From Scardovia wiggsiae (GTDB lineage Bacteria > Actinomycetota > Actinomycetes > Actinomycetales > Bifidobacteriaceae), in NCBI RefSeq assembly GCF_051045985.1, contig NZ_CP157350.1, forward strand, positions 310,001-374,000: 64,000 nucleotides of DNA, in the 5' to 3' direction. The translations under genes and the position numbers were made by a program. Below the pieces are notes generated by a model. That model did no database searches and was not told the DNA's origin. It saw only the letters and a list, made by a program, of their open reading frames with translations. Below, in pieces: positions 52,307 to 61,257 of the stretch; the stretch's first letter is position 1, and the number at the start of each line of letters is the position of its first letter.

Positions 52307-53995
52307 GTGACAAACAACGAAACAGAAACTGATGAGAAGCTTGAAGAGGATAGCAGGCCTCAGGCCGGTGAGCCGGACAGCAGGCTGGCTTTCCGCAGTG
52401 GGGACAGCGGGCGCTGCGAGGGGCCGGGCGCTGCTGTGCCGGAAGACGGGCTGCAGGGCGGCGATGCGAGGCATACAGCTGATGTTTCTGATAACGGCCA
52501 GGAAGGCGAAGCTGAGTCGGGATCCGGCGGCCGGGCGTCGCATCGCGAAGAGCCGCGAAAAACACGGAAATCCACACGTAAATTTATTGCACGGTATATA
52601 CTGGCGCCATTTTTTGCGGTAGCTGCCGTTGTTGCGCTTGTTGCCGGGATATTGTTTTCAACGGTATGGGGGCCGCGGCACACTTTAAGCGCGCGTGCTG
52701 AAAACCTGAACACCAATATTGTATATACGGCCGATGGTGTGGCGAATATCAGCGGTTCCCGCCTGACGGTAAAAGTTACAGGCAGAACTGGTACTGAAGT
52801 ATGTGTGGCGGTTGCCAATGCACGTGATATTTCTGAATGGGCAGCCAGCGAAAAGCATACTGTCCTCACCGGGCTGGCATCATGGTCTTCCCTTTCCTCA
52901 CGGGTTGGAGGCGGCACCGCTGCGCAAAGCAGCATGGACACCTTCCGCAGTTCTGACCTGTGGCAGTCCGTTACCTGTAACCAGGGGTCTGTGACCGTGA
53001 ATGTCCCAGATTCTGACGGGAAGGCCGTTATTGCAGGCTCGTCCCGGCCAATCAGTTCGGTAACGATGGACTGGGTGCGTCTCACGCCTGTAAACTTTAG
53101 CCGGCCATGGTACATCGCTGCCGGAGTGTGCGCCGTACTTGCTATTTTGAGCGCTACCATACTCGCTGCATTCAAGCGCCGGCCAAAGGCGAAAAGGAAT
53201 CTGGCGGCAGATGGCGCTGAGCATCAGGATACAGAACAGACACAGGTGCTTATGGATGTTACAGAGCAGTTCCGGTATCAGCGGCCTGATGTAGTCCCTA
53301 CCCACCGTGATCCCGGCCGGCAGCGCGGACGCGGCTTGTTCCGGCGCAGGAACCGTGGAGTGATAAGCGCTGAAGAGGCGCTTACCGCTGATTCCCAGCT
53401 GGATGCTGCTTCGGGGACACCTGCGATCGTTGATCCCAGAAGGGCGAATATGGTTGAGCGGGTAGCCCGGAATAATGCTTCAGAGGGAAGTGATGCTACT
53501 GCCGGAGGATCCCCCGATTCTGCCGTGACTGCAGCCGATATACTCAACCGTGCCCGTTCGCACAGAGGTTCCCGCAGCGATGCTGACAGCCCCTCAAATC
53601 AAAGGCTGTCCGCACTGGCAGCCCGGACCGCAGAAGGGCCTTCCGATACAGAGGGCAGCGGCAGCGAGGCAGCTGAAGAGGCATCTACTACCGCATCGTT
53701 CAGCGAAATGGCAGCATGGCTTGAGCGTGTCAGGCGCGAAGGGTCCAAGCCTCCGGAAGATAATACAGTCGATATCCTTGCAGATGAAAAAGAAGATGCT
53801 GCCCGCCGCAGGCTATTTGAAAACTCTGACAATACACAGATAACAGACATAGAGTCGGCGCTGGACGGCAGCCATGATATTCAGGGGCCGGCCGCAGATG
53901 ATACTGAGGCTTCTGGTCCCACTGGCGGCGACAGCGGCGGCACGGACAGGAATACTGATGAGAATACCGAAAGCAGCGGAGGTGCCAATGACTAA
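52307..53995 (+). CDS. Two-pass membrane protein with disordered cytoplasmic tails
   Basis: Not recognised as a named family. The 562-residue product has an acidic N-terminal tail (1-85), a basic stretch, a first membrane helix (about 98-122, LAPFFAVAAVVALVAGILF), an extracytoplasmic domain of about 140 residues, a second helix (about 265-288, YIAAGVCAVLAILSATILAAF), and a long C-terminal tail rich in Asp, Ser, Gly and Ala with an RGRGLFRRRNRG patch. Start is GTG at 52307 with AGGAG 7 bases upstream. It overlaps the next lipoprotein gene by 8 bases, so the two probably form one envelope complex. Confidence 0.8.
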   Translation: MTNNETETDEKLEEDSRPQAGEPDSRLAFRSGDSGRCEGPGAAVPEDGLQGGDARHTADVSDNGQEGEAESGSGGRASHREEPRKTRKSTRKFIARYILAPFFAVAAVVALVAGILFSTVWGPRHTLSARAENLNTNIVYTADGVANISGSRLTVKVTGRTGTEVCVAVANARDISEWAASEKHTVLTGLASWSSLSSRVGGGTAAQSSMDTFRSSDLWQSVTCNQGSVTVNVPDSDGKAVIAGSSRPISSVTMDWVRLTPVNFSRPWYIAAGVCAVLAILSATILAAFKRRPKAKRNLAADGAEHQDTEQTQVLMDVTEQFRYQRPDVVPTHRDPGRQRGRGLFRRRNRGVISAEEALTADSQLDAASGTPAIVDPRRANMVERVARNNASEGSDATAGGSPDSAVTAADILNRARSHRGSRSDADSPSNQRLSALAARTAEGPSDTEGSGSEAAEEASTTASFSEMAAWLERVRREGSKPPEDNTVDILADEKEDAARRRLFENSDNTQITDIESALDGSHDIQGPAADDTEASGPTGGDSGGTDRNTDENTESSGGAND

Positions 53996-55055
53996 AGATA
54001 TGTGGATACGGACTGCCAGGCGGGCAGGGGCTGCCCTGTTCAGCATAGCTGCTGTGGCTGCCCTTGCTTCGTGCGGGACTCCCGGGCCTAAGAAAACGGA
54101 CATGTCGAATACAACAGTGGTAACGGTAAGCCAGGAAGAAAGGATCCGCAAGCGTATCATCCAGCGCATTTTAGAGCTTGATGATTCAAAAGACACTGAG
54201 GCGCTCAAACAGTTTGCCTCCGGCCCTGAGCTGACAGTACGGACAAGCCAGCTGGCAGTAGCTAAAGCAACGGATTCCATAGACCAGACTGCAGATATCC
54301 CTGACGGCGTGCAGCAGATCATGATCCCGACTGAGGCAAACTGGCCGCGTTCAATCTTTTCCATCACAACAACCACAGAAAACCAGCAGTCAGGCCGCCT
54401 GCTGGTGTTTTCACAGGATTCTGCCCGTCAGAATTATAAGCTGTGGGGGCTGGTCCGCCTGTTCTCAGGTGTCCAGCTGCCTACGTTCCGTCAGCAGACC
54501 CCGGCAACAAAAAGCTCTGCTGAGATCAATGATCCGAACCATACCGGTACGGCAGATCAGGGCGGGCTTGTTATGACTCCTGCCGATGCGGTACGGCAGT
54601 ATGCAGATATCCTGCAGAACGGATCTTCAAGCAAGTATGCGAAGAGTTTTGAGAACGATTCCCTGCGCACTGAACTTGCGAAACTTACTGCGACTATAGA
54701 TGACGGTGTGAAGCGCAACGGCGGTACACAGCAGCAGACATTCACATATAAGGATGGGGCGATCCGCGTGCTTATGACTGCCCAGGCCTCCCGCCTGAAA
54801 GGGGCGAAGCTGGGGGCACTCGTTATTGCCCAGATCGATTCTTCGTGGACAAGGACAGCGGGTGAGGACCGTACATCGCTTCCGATCTCTGATGCAGAAA
54901 AAGCACTGTTCGGTGACCAGGAAGGCAAGCAGACAATAGTAGCCAATTACACTAATGTGGTTGCCTTATACGTCCCCTATGCGAACAGCGGCTCTAATGC
55001 CAAAGTGGAGTGTGTGGGGGCCGAACGGGTCCCCGTGTCCGTAGAAGCGCGGTGA
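53988..55055 (+). CDS. Putative lipoprotein of unknown function
   Basis: 355 residues with a lipoprotein signal: Lys/Arg-rich start, hydrophobic core FSIAAVAAL and lipobox ALASC with cysteine near residue 28. The mature part is soluble and mixed alpha/beta with no motif I recognise. The ATG at 53988 overlaps the upstream stop as ATGACTAA and has GGAGG 5 bases before it; the open frame reaches back to 53874 but that part is an overlap shadow. Linked to the upstream membrane protein by translational coupling; both probably act at the outer face of the membrane. Confidence 0.8.
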   Translation: MTKDMWIRTARRAGAALFSIAAVAALASCGTPGPKKTDMSNTTVVTVSQEERIRKRIIQRILELDDSKDTEALKQFASGPELTVRTSQLAVAKATDSIDQTADIPDGVQQIMIPTEANWPRSIFSITTTTENQQSGRLLVFSQDSARQNYKLWGLVRLFSGVQLPTFRQQTPATKSSAEINDPNHTGTADQGGLVMTPADAVRQYADILQNGSSSKYAKSFENDSLRTELAKLTATIDDGVKRNGGTQQQTFTYKDGAIRVLMTAQASRLKGAKLGALVIAQIDSSWTRTAGEDRTSLPISDAEKALFGDQEGKQTIVANYTNVVALYVPYANSGSNAKVECVGAERVPVSVEAR

Positions 55056-55086
55056 CCTGCAGCAGGGTGCTGCGTATGGCAGGCGG

Positions 55087-55128
55087 TGCTGCTCCCATAC
55101 AAAGCGGCACCGCTGCATGGGAGCAGCA
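55087..55128. terminator. Long perfect stem-loop after the lipoprotein gene
   Basis: TGCTGCTCCCAT (55087-55098) pairs perfectly with ATGGGAGCAGCA (55117-55128). The 18-base loop itself holds AGCGG-CA-CCGCT. The position 31 bases after the lipoprotein stop suits a terminator or mRNA-stability element; there is no T-tract, so factor-dependent or structural action is more likely. Confidence 0.5.
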
Positions 55129-55136
55129 TAGCGGGT

Positions 55137-55160
55137 AATTGGATAACTGGATAACTGGAT
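55137..55160. repeat. 8-base tandem repeat x3 next to a ribosome site
   Basis: AATTGGAT, AACTGGAT, AACTGGAT follow each other directly and end 14 bases before the ATG at 55175, immediately ahead of its ribosome site AAGAGGG. Slippage would change the distance to upstream signals. Confidence 0.85.
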
Positions 55161-55174
55161 AAAAGAGGGATATT

Positions 55175-56194
55175 ATGACTAATTCTCAAAGCGGCGCACA
55201 GCCCCAGCCTTTCTCGGGTATGAACCTTGCCGGTGCTGTGGACCTGGAGGCGCTTAAACATAAAGTAGATGCTACTGCAGGCGAATCGGGCGGCGCCCCC
55301 GCAGCCGGCGGGTATGTGACGGATGTGGATTCTTCAGGCTTCGAATCGATGGTCCGTATGTCAGCTACATATCCGATCCTACTTTTGATGTGGCAGTCGG
55401 ATGATAACAGGTATTTTGACCTGGCTGGGAAGCTTGCCGATATCGTTAACGGGCTTAAGGGTCAGATACAGCTTGCCCGCATGGATATTGGGTCGAACCC
55501 TCAGATAGTCCAGGCGCTGCGGATGCAGGGCGCTCCCGCTCTGTATGCGCTTATTGGCGGCAGGCCTATGCCGATCCTTCAGGGGATGCCTTCTGATGAT
55601 GAGCTTGCACAGGTCAGGGATCAGATACTCCCGCAGCTTATAGCCGCAGCCCGGCAGTCAGGCGTAACCGGGAACGCACCGTATATCGGTGACGGCAGCC
55701 CTGATTCTTCTGACAGCACGCAGGGCAGCGGCGGACAGGATGCTTCCGATGCAGGGGCTGCCGGCTCCTCCGGACCGCAGATCCCAGCTGGCCATGAAGA
55801 AGCTTACGGTTTTGCCCGTAACGGTGAATATGCGAAGGCTGCGGCCGCGTATAAGAAGATCGCCGAATCCGATCCCCATGACAGTGTTGCGGCGCGTGAG
55901 TATGCCAAGGCTGCGCTTCTCGATCGCAACGGCGCTTCAGATGTGCGTGTTGTGCGCCAGGCTGCGGGGGATGATCCGGACAGCATGGAAGCCCAGATGG
56001 ATGCAGCCGATATCGATATGATCGGCGGGCATATCGAGGATGCTTTCAGCAGGCTTCTTGATTTCCTTGCAGCAGGCCATAAGCAGAATACTGATGCTGT
56101 CAGGCAGAGGCTCCTTGAATATTTTGCTATCCCTGAGGCTGGTGATGACCGGGTACGCAGGGCGCGTGCGCGGCTTTCCGCTTTAATGTACTGA
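55175..56194 (+). CDS. Thioredoxin-fold/TPR protein, YbbN (CnoX)-like without CxxC
   Basis: 339 residues. After a Ser/Gly/Ala-rich start, residues 50-160 match a thioredoxin fold (FESMVRMSATYPILLLMWQS, then QGAPALYALIGGRPM with the cis-proline). The active-site CxxC is replaced by QSDD, so it cannot do disulfide exchange. A low-complexity linker follows and residues 205-335 look like TPR-type helical repeats, the layout of the co-chaperone YbbN/CnoX. Role inferred: holding or protecting client proteins. AAGAGGG precedes the ATG. The last codons lie inside a 17-base direct duplication. Confidence 0.82.
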   Translation: MTNSQSGAQPQPFSGMNLAGAVDLEALKHKVDATAGESGGAPAAGGYVTDVDSSGFESMVRMSATYPILLLMWQSDDNRYFDLAGKLADIVNGLKGQIQLARMDIGSNPQIVQALRMQGAPALYALIGGRPMPILQGMPSDDELAQVRDQILPQLIAAARQSGVTGNAPYIGDGSPDSSDSTQGSGGQDASDAGAAGSSGPQIPAGHEEAYGFARNGEYAKAAAAYKKIAESDPHDSVAAREYAKAALLDRNGASDVRVVRQAAGDDPDSMEAQMDAADIDMIGGHIEDAFSRLLDFLAAGHKQNTDAVRQRLLEYFAIPEAGDDRVRRARARLSALMY

Positions 56195-56241
56195 CAATTT
56201 TAATGTACTGACACAGTACCGGCAGTACCGGCAGTACCGGC
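56182..56241. repeat. Short tandem duplications at the gene end
   Basis: TTTAATGTACTGACA occurs at 56182-56196 and again at 56199-56213, duplicating the stop codon region of the preceding gene. Directly after it AGTACCGGC is repeated three times (56215-56241). Both look like recent slippage or repair duplications. Confidence 0.9.
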
Positions 56242-56281
56242 AATCAATATGCCGGCCTGCCCATTATCCCTGCCGCATCTT

Positions 56282-56911
56282 TCAGGCTGATATGCGGTTC
56301 GTCCCGAAACCTTCGTGGAATTGGGGGCCGGAAGCTTCCAGCTCGGCAATATAGCGGTCTTTCCAGCTGCTGTAGGGATGCTCGGCCAGGCCGTCATTGG
56401 AGAAACGCCAGTCATCGGTTATTTCAGTAATGCAGAATTCGGGGATCAGCAGATTGGTTACAGGCTTGCTCCGGCTTGTTTCCGCGGCTACAAGCGGATA
56501 GTTGTCCCCGCCGAATACATCGAGGTTCCATCCGTCTTCGCCTATCCACGCGGTATACCGTGTTTTGACTAAGGATTTGCCTCCCCGCCTGATGAGTTCC
56601 ACAGCGATATCAGGGTCGATCTCCCTGTCTGCTTCGTAGCGCGTCCCGCTCATGGAAGGGCCTTTGACCGTTACCGATGCTGAGCGGAAACGGTTGCGGT
56701 ATTTATCAACGGCCTCCAGGGGGTCTGTATGTTCATCTACCTGTGCGTCTGTATTCGCAGCCCTGATCCGGACCCGCAGAGCGTAGTTATCTTCATGTAT
56801 GTAATAGCTCTGGATTATCAGGGAAGGCTCTTCGCTGATGGTGAGGTCGCATGGAAGGCTGTAGCAGAAGAACCGGCGGTCGTATTCAAAATCAGAAAAA
56901 GGGTCGCTCAT
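56282..56911 (-). CDS. CYTH-domain protein
   Basis: 209 residues of the CYTH / triphosphate tunnel metalloenzyme fold, proteins that bind triphosphate compounds with divalent metals. The N-terminal ExExK-like motif is altered to FEYDRRFF. Further strands match: QSYYIHEDNYALRVRI, GTRYEADREID, LVKTRYTAWI, WNLDVFGG, and the late EFCITEITDDWRFSNDGLA typical of the family. Function is probably hydrolysis of inorganic triphosphate or a nucleotide, inferred from the fold. GGAATGGAG precedes the start. It is convergent with the TPR gene. Confidence 0.75.
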   Translation of the reverse strand: MSDPFSDFEYDRRFFCYSLPCDLTISEEPSLIIQSYYIHEDNYALRVRIRAANTDAQVDEHTDPLEAVDKYRNRFRSASVTVKGPSMSGTRYEADREIDPDIAVELIRRGGKSLVKTRYTAWIGEDGWNLDVFGGDNYPLVAAETSRSKPVTNLLIPEFCITEITDDWRFSNDGLAEHPYSSWKDRYIAELEASGPQFHEGFGTNRISA

Positions 56912-57140
56912 CGCTGGAACTCCATTCCGTAGATTTGCTCTTCATCCATATTTTAGATGTTTCTGCGTACTTTATATCTTTACATCCGCTAAGATATGGC
57001 TAAGGTATGGGCAGGCATCCGTATGGTTTTTGTCCCTATTGTGCATCTGTGTCTGCACAGGTCCTGTATGGGACAGGCTGTATTAAACTTAGTAGCAGGA
57101 CATACGGTTACAGGCAGTATCATGATGCAAGGAACTGGGA
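56912..57140. other. Gap before the broken ABC permease
   Basis: 229 bases, more AT-rich than average. No bacteriocin structural gene of the lactococcin 972 type could be found here, although its position would be expected to be upstream of this transporter. A short open frame that starts at 56996 runs into the permease in another frame and is not called. Confidence 0.5.
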
Positions 57141-58209
57141 ATGCGGATAAAGAATATTGTTATTTCTTCCCTGATGGGTGTAATAATCATATTCTTTGCT
57201 TTCGCTGTGTCGTGGGTTGCTGAAAATGTGCATACAGATCCTTTCGGTATACAGGGAAGCTATTCTTCTTTAGTCGTGCAGGACGACAGCACTCTCAGCG
57301 GAGCCGATCGTGAACGGATTGAGAAAAGCGGTGCTGTTTCAAAGCTGAAAGATTTTTTAGATCGGGAAAATATTGATATAGTTGCTGTCCCAACAGGGGA
57401 TTCATTCCCTCAGGCTGTTGTCTATTCACCCTCCCATTCCATCTGATGGGCAAAACAGGTGATGTCTGCCGGCAGCAGCGATGTTATGGCAGTCGCAGAA
57501 AGCTGTGCCTGCCGTAGCGCAATGCCGCAGCAAGCCTTTCTGTATGCTTTTGGGGCCGGATGTGCAGGATATGGATAGGCGTTCAGCTGTGGATTATGCC
57601 GGTTATCACCTGAAAGCAGATGGCTATATCCCCCGGGGGCAGTCTTATTTCGATCCTGAAGGGAACGGCGGAAGCTTAAATAATAAAATACTGATTTTTC
57701 TTCCCGGGGAAGCAATCAGGAGAGTAGGGCAGACCGAGAAATCAACCGCATTGTGCTCTGCAGTTTTCTTTGATGCTGATCTTGGCACTCTTGTTAAACT
57801 GGCAAGAAATGATTTTCTGTATCTTGTTGAGCATGACCTGGACCGTGAACAGCCAGAATCGTTCCGGGGCCTTCTTGTTGTTTCCGCAGTTTACATCGTT
57901 GGAGCCCTTGCCCTTATGCTTATCGCGCTTATCCTGTTTTCATCAGCAGGCCTTGAAACATTGAGGGAAAGCTTGCCTGACCTGGCTGTCCGCAGGCTGT
58001 TCGGCGCCCCCAGAAGCCTGCTCCTTACAAGGGTGTATTCTTTCCTCGCATTCGTTATAGTTTTGCCGGCGCTGGCTCCGCTGCTGTTCTATTCGATGCT
58101 TTCCCCTTATCATCAGTCTGCTGCTGTGATTGCTGGGATAATTGCGCTGATTTATGCTTTTGCAGCTGTAAGGGCAACACGGTACCTTACTTCGAAGGAT
58201 GTGATCTGA
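57141..58209 (+). pseudogene. Remnant of a bacteriocin-associated ABC permease (DUF1430-like)
   Basis: Two fragments in different frames. 57141-57446 encodes an N-terminal membrane helix (VISSLMGVIIIFFAFAVSWV) and about 80 following residues, then stops. The second frame, open from about 57481 to 58209, encodes the C-terminal half with about four membrane helices (VVSAVYIVGALALMLIALIL, then LTRVYSFLAFVIVLPALAPL). Together they cover about 350 residues, roughly half the length I recall for the bacteriocin-associated integral membrane family, so an internal deletion plus frameshift is likely. The first fragment is lower in GC than its surroundings. The cognate ATPase follows 1 base after the end and looks intact. 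Confidence 0.7.
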
Positions 58210-58210
58210 A

Positions 58211-58930
58211 ATGGTGCAGGGACAGGTACAGGGTTCTGAGGCCTTTGCTTTTGTGGAGTGCAGGGATATCAGCAAAGCATACCGGCAGGGAAGGGAAAAG
58301 GTCCAGGCGCTGGAAAGGGTATCGCTTAAAATCCTTCCTTCACAGGCAGTCGCGGTCGTGGGGCCTTCAGGCTGCGGGAAAACGACCCTTCTCAATATTA
58401 TCGGCTGCCTGCTGGCTCCGGACTCGGGTACGCTGCTTATCAAAGGGCATGAGCCGAAGCGTACAGACAAAACACTGTCGCAGCTGCGGAACAGTACTTT
58501 CGGATATATCCGTCAGGATTATGCGCTTATTGGGACGGAGACTGTAGGGCATAATGTTTCCATACCGCTTGAATATGCCGTGCCTAAAATGAAACGTGCT
58601 GACCGGCGCAGCAGGGTTTTTTCTTCGCTGCAGAAGGTCGGGATGGAATGGGCGATACACCGTAAGTCTGATGCGCTGTCAGGCGGGGAACAGCAGAGGG
58701 CAGCTATTGCGCGGTGCCTGGTCAATGATCCGTCGATTATTATTGCCGATGAGCCTACAGCAGCGCTGGACCATAAAAATGCAGCGGATATAACAGGGCG
58801 GCTCCTCAGCCTTACGCATGATCCAGATACCCCTCGGGCGCTGATAGTGGCGACACATGATATGCGGCTCGCTGAACAGTGCGACAGTATTATTACTATT
58901 TCTGACGGGAAAATAACAGATATGCAGTAG
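58211..58930 (+). CDS. ABC ATPase, bacteriocin/lactococcin 972-type exporter
   Basis: 239-residue MacB-like ATPase with Walker A GPSGCGKTT, signature LSGGEQQRA, Walker B IIIADEPTAALD and the H-loop VATHDM. The short linker and TFGYIRQDYALIGTETV Q-loop region agree with ATPases of lactococcin 972-type systems. It starts one base after the permease stop. With its permease broken the protein may be an orphan, serve another permease, or be in early decay. It differs clearly from the ATPase at 42663. Confidence 0.85.
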   Translation: MVQGQVQGSEAFAFVECRDISKAYRQGREKVQALERVSLKILPSQAVAVVGPSGCGKTTLLNIIGCLLAPDSGTLLIKGHEPKRTDKTLSQLRNSTFGYIRQDYALIGTETVGHNVSIPLEYAVPKMKRADRRSRVFSSLQKVGMEWAIHRKSDALSGGEQQRAAIARCLVNDPSIIIADEPTAALDHKNAADITGRLLSLTHDPDTPRALIVATHDMRLAEQCDSIITISDGKITDMQ

Positions 58931-59122
58931 GTACGCAGTAAAACAGGCAGGCATCAGGATAGATAAAAGATAAATAAAATAGTCCATGCATATATGAGCA
59001 GCGGCAGAGCCCTCATATGGCTCTCAGTATGGCCTAAATAAGGGCCTGGGCGCCTGTATATGAAACCCTGCGCGCCCGGACCGGCGATTTTGACCGCCAG
59101 ATACGCTAAAGTAGAAGCGCTC

Positions 59123-59195
59123 GGGTTTGTAGCTCAGTGGATAGAGCGTCTGTCTCCGGAACAGAAGGTCGAGGGTTCGAATCCCTTCAAGCCCA
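59123..59195 (+). tRNA. tRNA-Arg (anticodon CCG)
   Basis: A full cloverleaf can be drawn: acceptor GGGTTTG/CAAGCCC with one G-T pair, D-arm GCTC/GAGC, anticodon stem TCTGT/ACAGA with loop CTCCGGA (anticodon CCG, codon CGG), 5-base variable loop, and T-arm GAGGG/CCCTT with TTCGAAT. Length 73. The 3' CCA is not encoded. TTGACC, 33 bases upstream (59090-59095), may be the -35. It lies 45 bases before argS, its own synthetase. Confidence 0.97.
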
Positions 59196-59240
59196 CGGAA
59201 ACAGTGGAATTCCTGGATGCAGGAGACAGATGGAGATCCC

Positions 59241-61013
59241 ATGAACCCTGAAAAACTCGCACAGATTATTGCGCAGGCCGCACATACCCTTGTTGCTGAA
59301 GGGAAGGCCGGGGATCTTACCGATACCATGCTTCCTGAAGACGGCGAAATCGTCGTTATGCGTCCCAAAGACCGGGCGCACGGTGACTGGTCAACAAATA
59401 TTGCCATGCAGCTGGGCAAAAAGGCAGGCATGGCGCCCCGTGACCTGGCGCAGAGGTTTGCTGATGTGCTTTCTGCGGCTGACGGCATTTCTTCCGTGGA
59501 AGTAGCAGGGCCGGGTTTCATCAACATTACCCTGGATTCAGCTTCTGCCTCCCAGATCGTCAATGAGATACTGGAGCAGGGTCCCAGGTTCGGCACGAAC
59601 AGCCATCTTGCAGGAAAAACTGTGAACCTTGAATTCGTTTCGGCAAACCCTACAGGGCCTATCCATATTGGGGGGACACGCTGGGCTGCTATCGGCGATG
59701 CCCTTGCACGGGTGCTGGAAGCGAACGGTGCGAAGGTTATCCGTGAGTATTATTTCAACGACCACGGCGAGCAGATCAACAGGTTTTCCCGGTCGCTTGT
59801 GGCTGCCGCCCATGGCGAGCTTACCCCCGAAGACGGTTATAAAGGCACATATATCAATGAAATTGCTGATGCTGTTATCGCCCAGGCTCAGGCTGAAGGT
59901 ATCGATATCCTCAGCCTGCCCCGCGTAAAAGCTGAAGACGGGGCAGAAGGGGACAGCCCGCAGCGTGAAGAATTCCGCAACCGCGGAGTTGCCATGATGT
60001 TTGATGAGATCAAGAAGTCCATGGCTGATTTCCGCGTGGACTTTGACGTCTACTTCCATGAGAACTCCGTTTATGAGGACGGTGAGGTCGATAAAGCTGT
60101 AGAACGTCTTAAAAGCCTTGGCGATATTTACGAGAAGGACGGTGCTACATGGTTCCGGTCTACAAAGTACGGTGATGATAAAGACAGGGTCATTATTAAG
60201 TCCAATGGCGAGGCGGCCTATATCATGGCCGATATTGCTTACTACCTCAATAAGCGTCACCGTGCACAGGACCCTGCAGATATTGCTGTTTATATGCTTG
60301 GGGCCGACCATCACGGATACGTACAGCGCCTGCAGGCAGTATGCGCGGCTTTCGGCGATAAACAGAATTACAATATGCAGATCCTCATTGGGCAGCTGGT
60401 GAACGTTATCAAGGATGGGCAGCCGGTCCGCATGAGCAAGCGCGCCGGCAATGTGGTGACGATTGATGACCTTGTTGATGCCATTGGGGTCGATGCTGCG
60501 CGCTATTCCCTGGAACGGACTACGTATAATCAGAATATCGATATTGACCTGGATCTGATGTCAAAGCATTCCAATGAAAATCCCGTATACTATGTGCAGT
60601 ATGCGCATGCACGTTCCAGAAATGTTGACCGTAACGCACAGGCTGCAGGCATTACCGGAGAGGATGCCGACCTGGGCCTTCTGGATACGGCGGCGGATTC
60701 CGAGCTGCTGGCTCAGCTGGCCCTGTATCCGTCAGTAGTGCTGACAGCTGCGGACCTTAACGAACCGCACAGGATCGCCCATTATCTGGAGGATCTCGCA
60801 GGCAAATACCACCAGTGGTATGCTGCGGAACGGGTGGTCCCCATGCCGCTGACGGGTCCGGAAGAAAAGGCGGCAGATGCCGAGGCCCTGCGCGCGGCCA
60901 AAAACCCTGGTCCTGCCTGCGCTGCCGCCCGCCTTAAGCTGAACGATGCTGCATGCCAGGTATTCGAGAACGGCCTCGGGCTGCTGGCAGTCACAGCTCC
61001 CGATAAAATGTAG
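59241..61013 (+). CDS. argS: Arginyl-tRNA synthetase
   Basis: Class I synthetase charging tRNA-Arg. The 590-residue protein has the N-terminal Add-1 domain, the ANPTGPIHIGG signature (HIGH variant), EYYFNDHGEQ, GADHHGYVQRL, and the MSKRAGN signature (KMSKS variant). The C-terminal anticodon-binding domain ends in LGLLAVTAPDKM as usual. The start at 59241 has GGAGA 6 bases upstream; the ATG at 59217 lacks support. An unusual acidic insert (ADAEAL region) near the C terminus is modest. Directly preceded by tRNA-Arg. Confidence 0.97.
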   Translation: MNPEKLAQIIAQAAHTLVAEGKAGDLTDTMLPEDGEIVVMRPKDRAHGDWSTNIAMQLGKKAGMAPRDLAQRFADVLSAADGISSVEVAGPGFINITLDSASASQIVNEILEQGPRFGTNSHLAGKTVNLEFVSANPTGPIHIGGTRWAAIGDALARVLEANGAKVIREYYFNDHGEQINRFSRSLVAAAHGELTPEDGYKGTYINEIADAVIAQAQAEGIDILSLPRVKAEDGAEGDSPQREEFRNRGVAMMFDEIKKSMADFRVDFDVYFHENSVYEDGEVDKAVERLKSLGDIYEKDGATWFRSTKYGDDKDRVIIKSNGEAAYIMADIAYYLNKRHRAQDPADIAVYMLGADHHGYVQRLQAVCAAFGDKQNYNMQILIGQLVNVIKDGQPVRMSKRAGNVVTIDDLVDAIGVDAARYSLERTTYNQNIDIDLDLMSKHSNENPVYYVQYAHARSRNVDRNAQAAGITGEDADLGLLDTAADSELLAQLALYPSVVLTAADLNEPHRIAHYLEDLAGKYHQWYAAERVVPMPLTGPEEKAADAEALRAAKNPGPACAAARLKLNDAACQVFENGLGLLAVTAPDKM

Positions 61014-61180
61014 CATTGCTGCGGAGTATGCTGCTGCAGACACTGCTGTAACATGGCAGGGTGCCGTACGGTGCCGGCGATGTCCTGCGGATGCCCCATA
61101 ATTATCAAGCTTACCGGTGCGTGGCACGTGACGGCTTCAGACGTATGATCCCGCATGGCATCGGGGCGGCTGGGGTTGAA

Positions 61181-61244
61181 CCTCCCGTCTCTGCCGATCC
61201 CTGCCGTCGCATGGGCATAGGGCTTAGTGCCGGAGACGGGGGAG
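61181..61244 (+). promoter_or_regulatory. Leader inverted repeat that would cover the ribosome site
   Basis: CCTCCCGTCTCTGCC (61181-61195) can pair with GCCGGAGACGGGGGAG (61229-61244). The 3' arm contains GGGGGAG, the only ribosome-binding-like sequence before the ATG at 61258. Folding would hide it, as in a translational riboswitch or thermosensor. The loop region is a further 33 bases. No known riboswitch class is matched. Confidence 0.5.
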
Positions 61245-61257
61245 CAGTTTTACTGTT

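Noticed and set aside
56912..57140. Lactococcin 972-type bacteriocin gene
   Set aside because: No frame here gives a signal peptide plus the expected small secreted protein.
61014..61257. TPP riboswitch upstream of the ThiY-like protein
   Set aside because: The conserved CTGAGA and ACCTGA core of the TPP element is absent.
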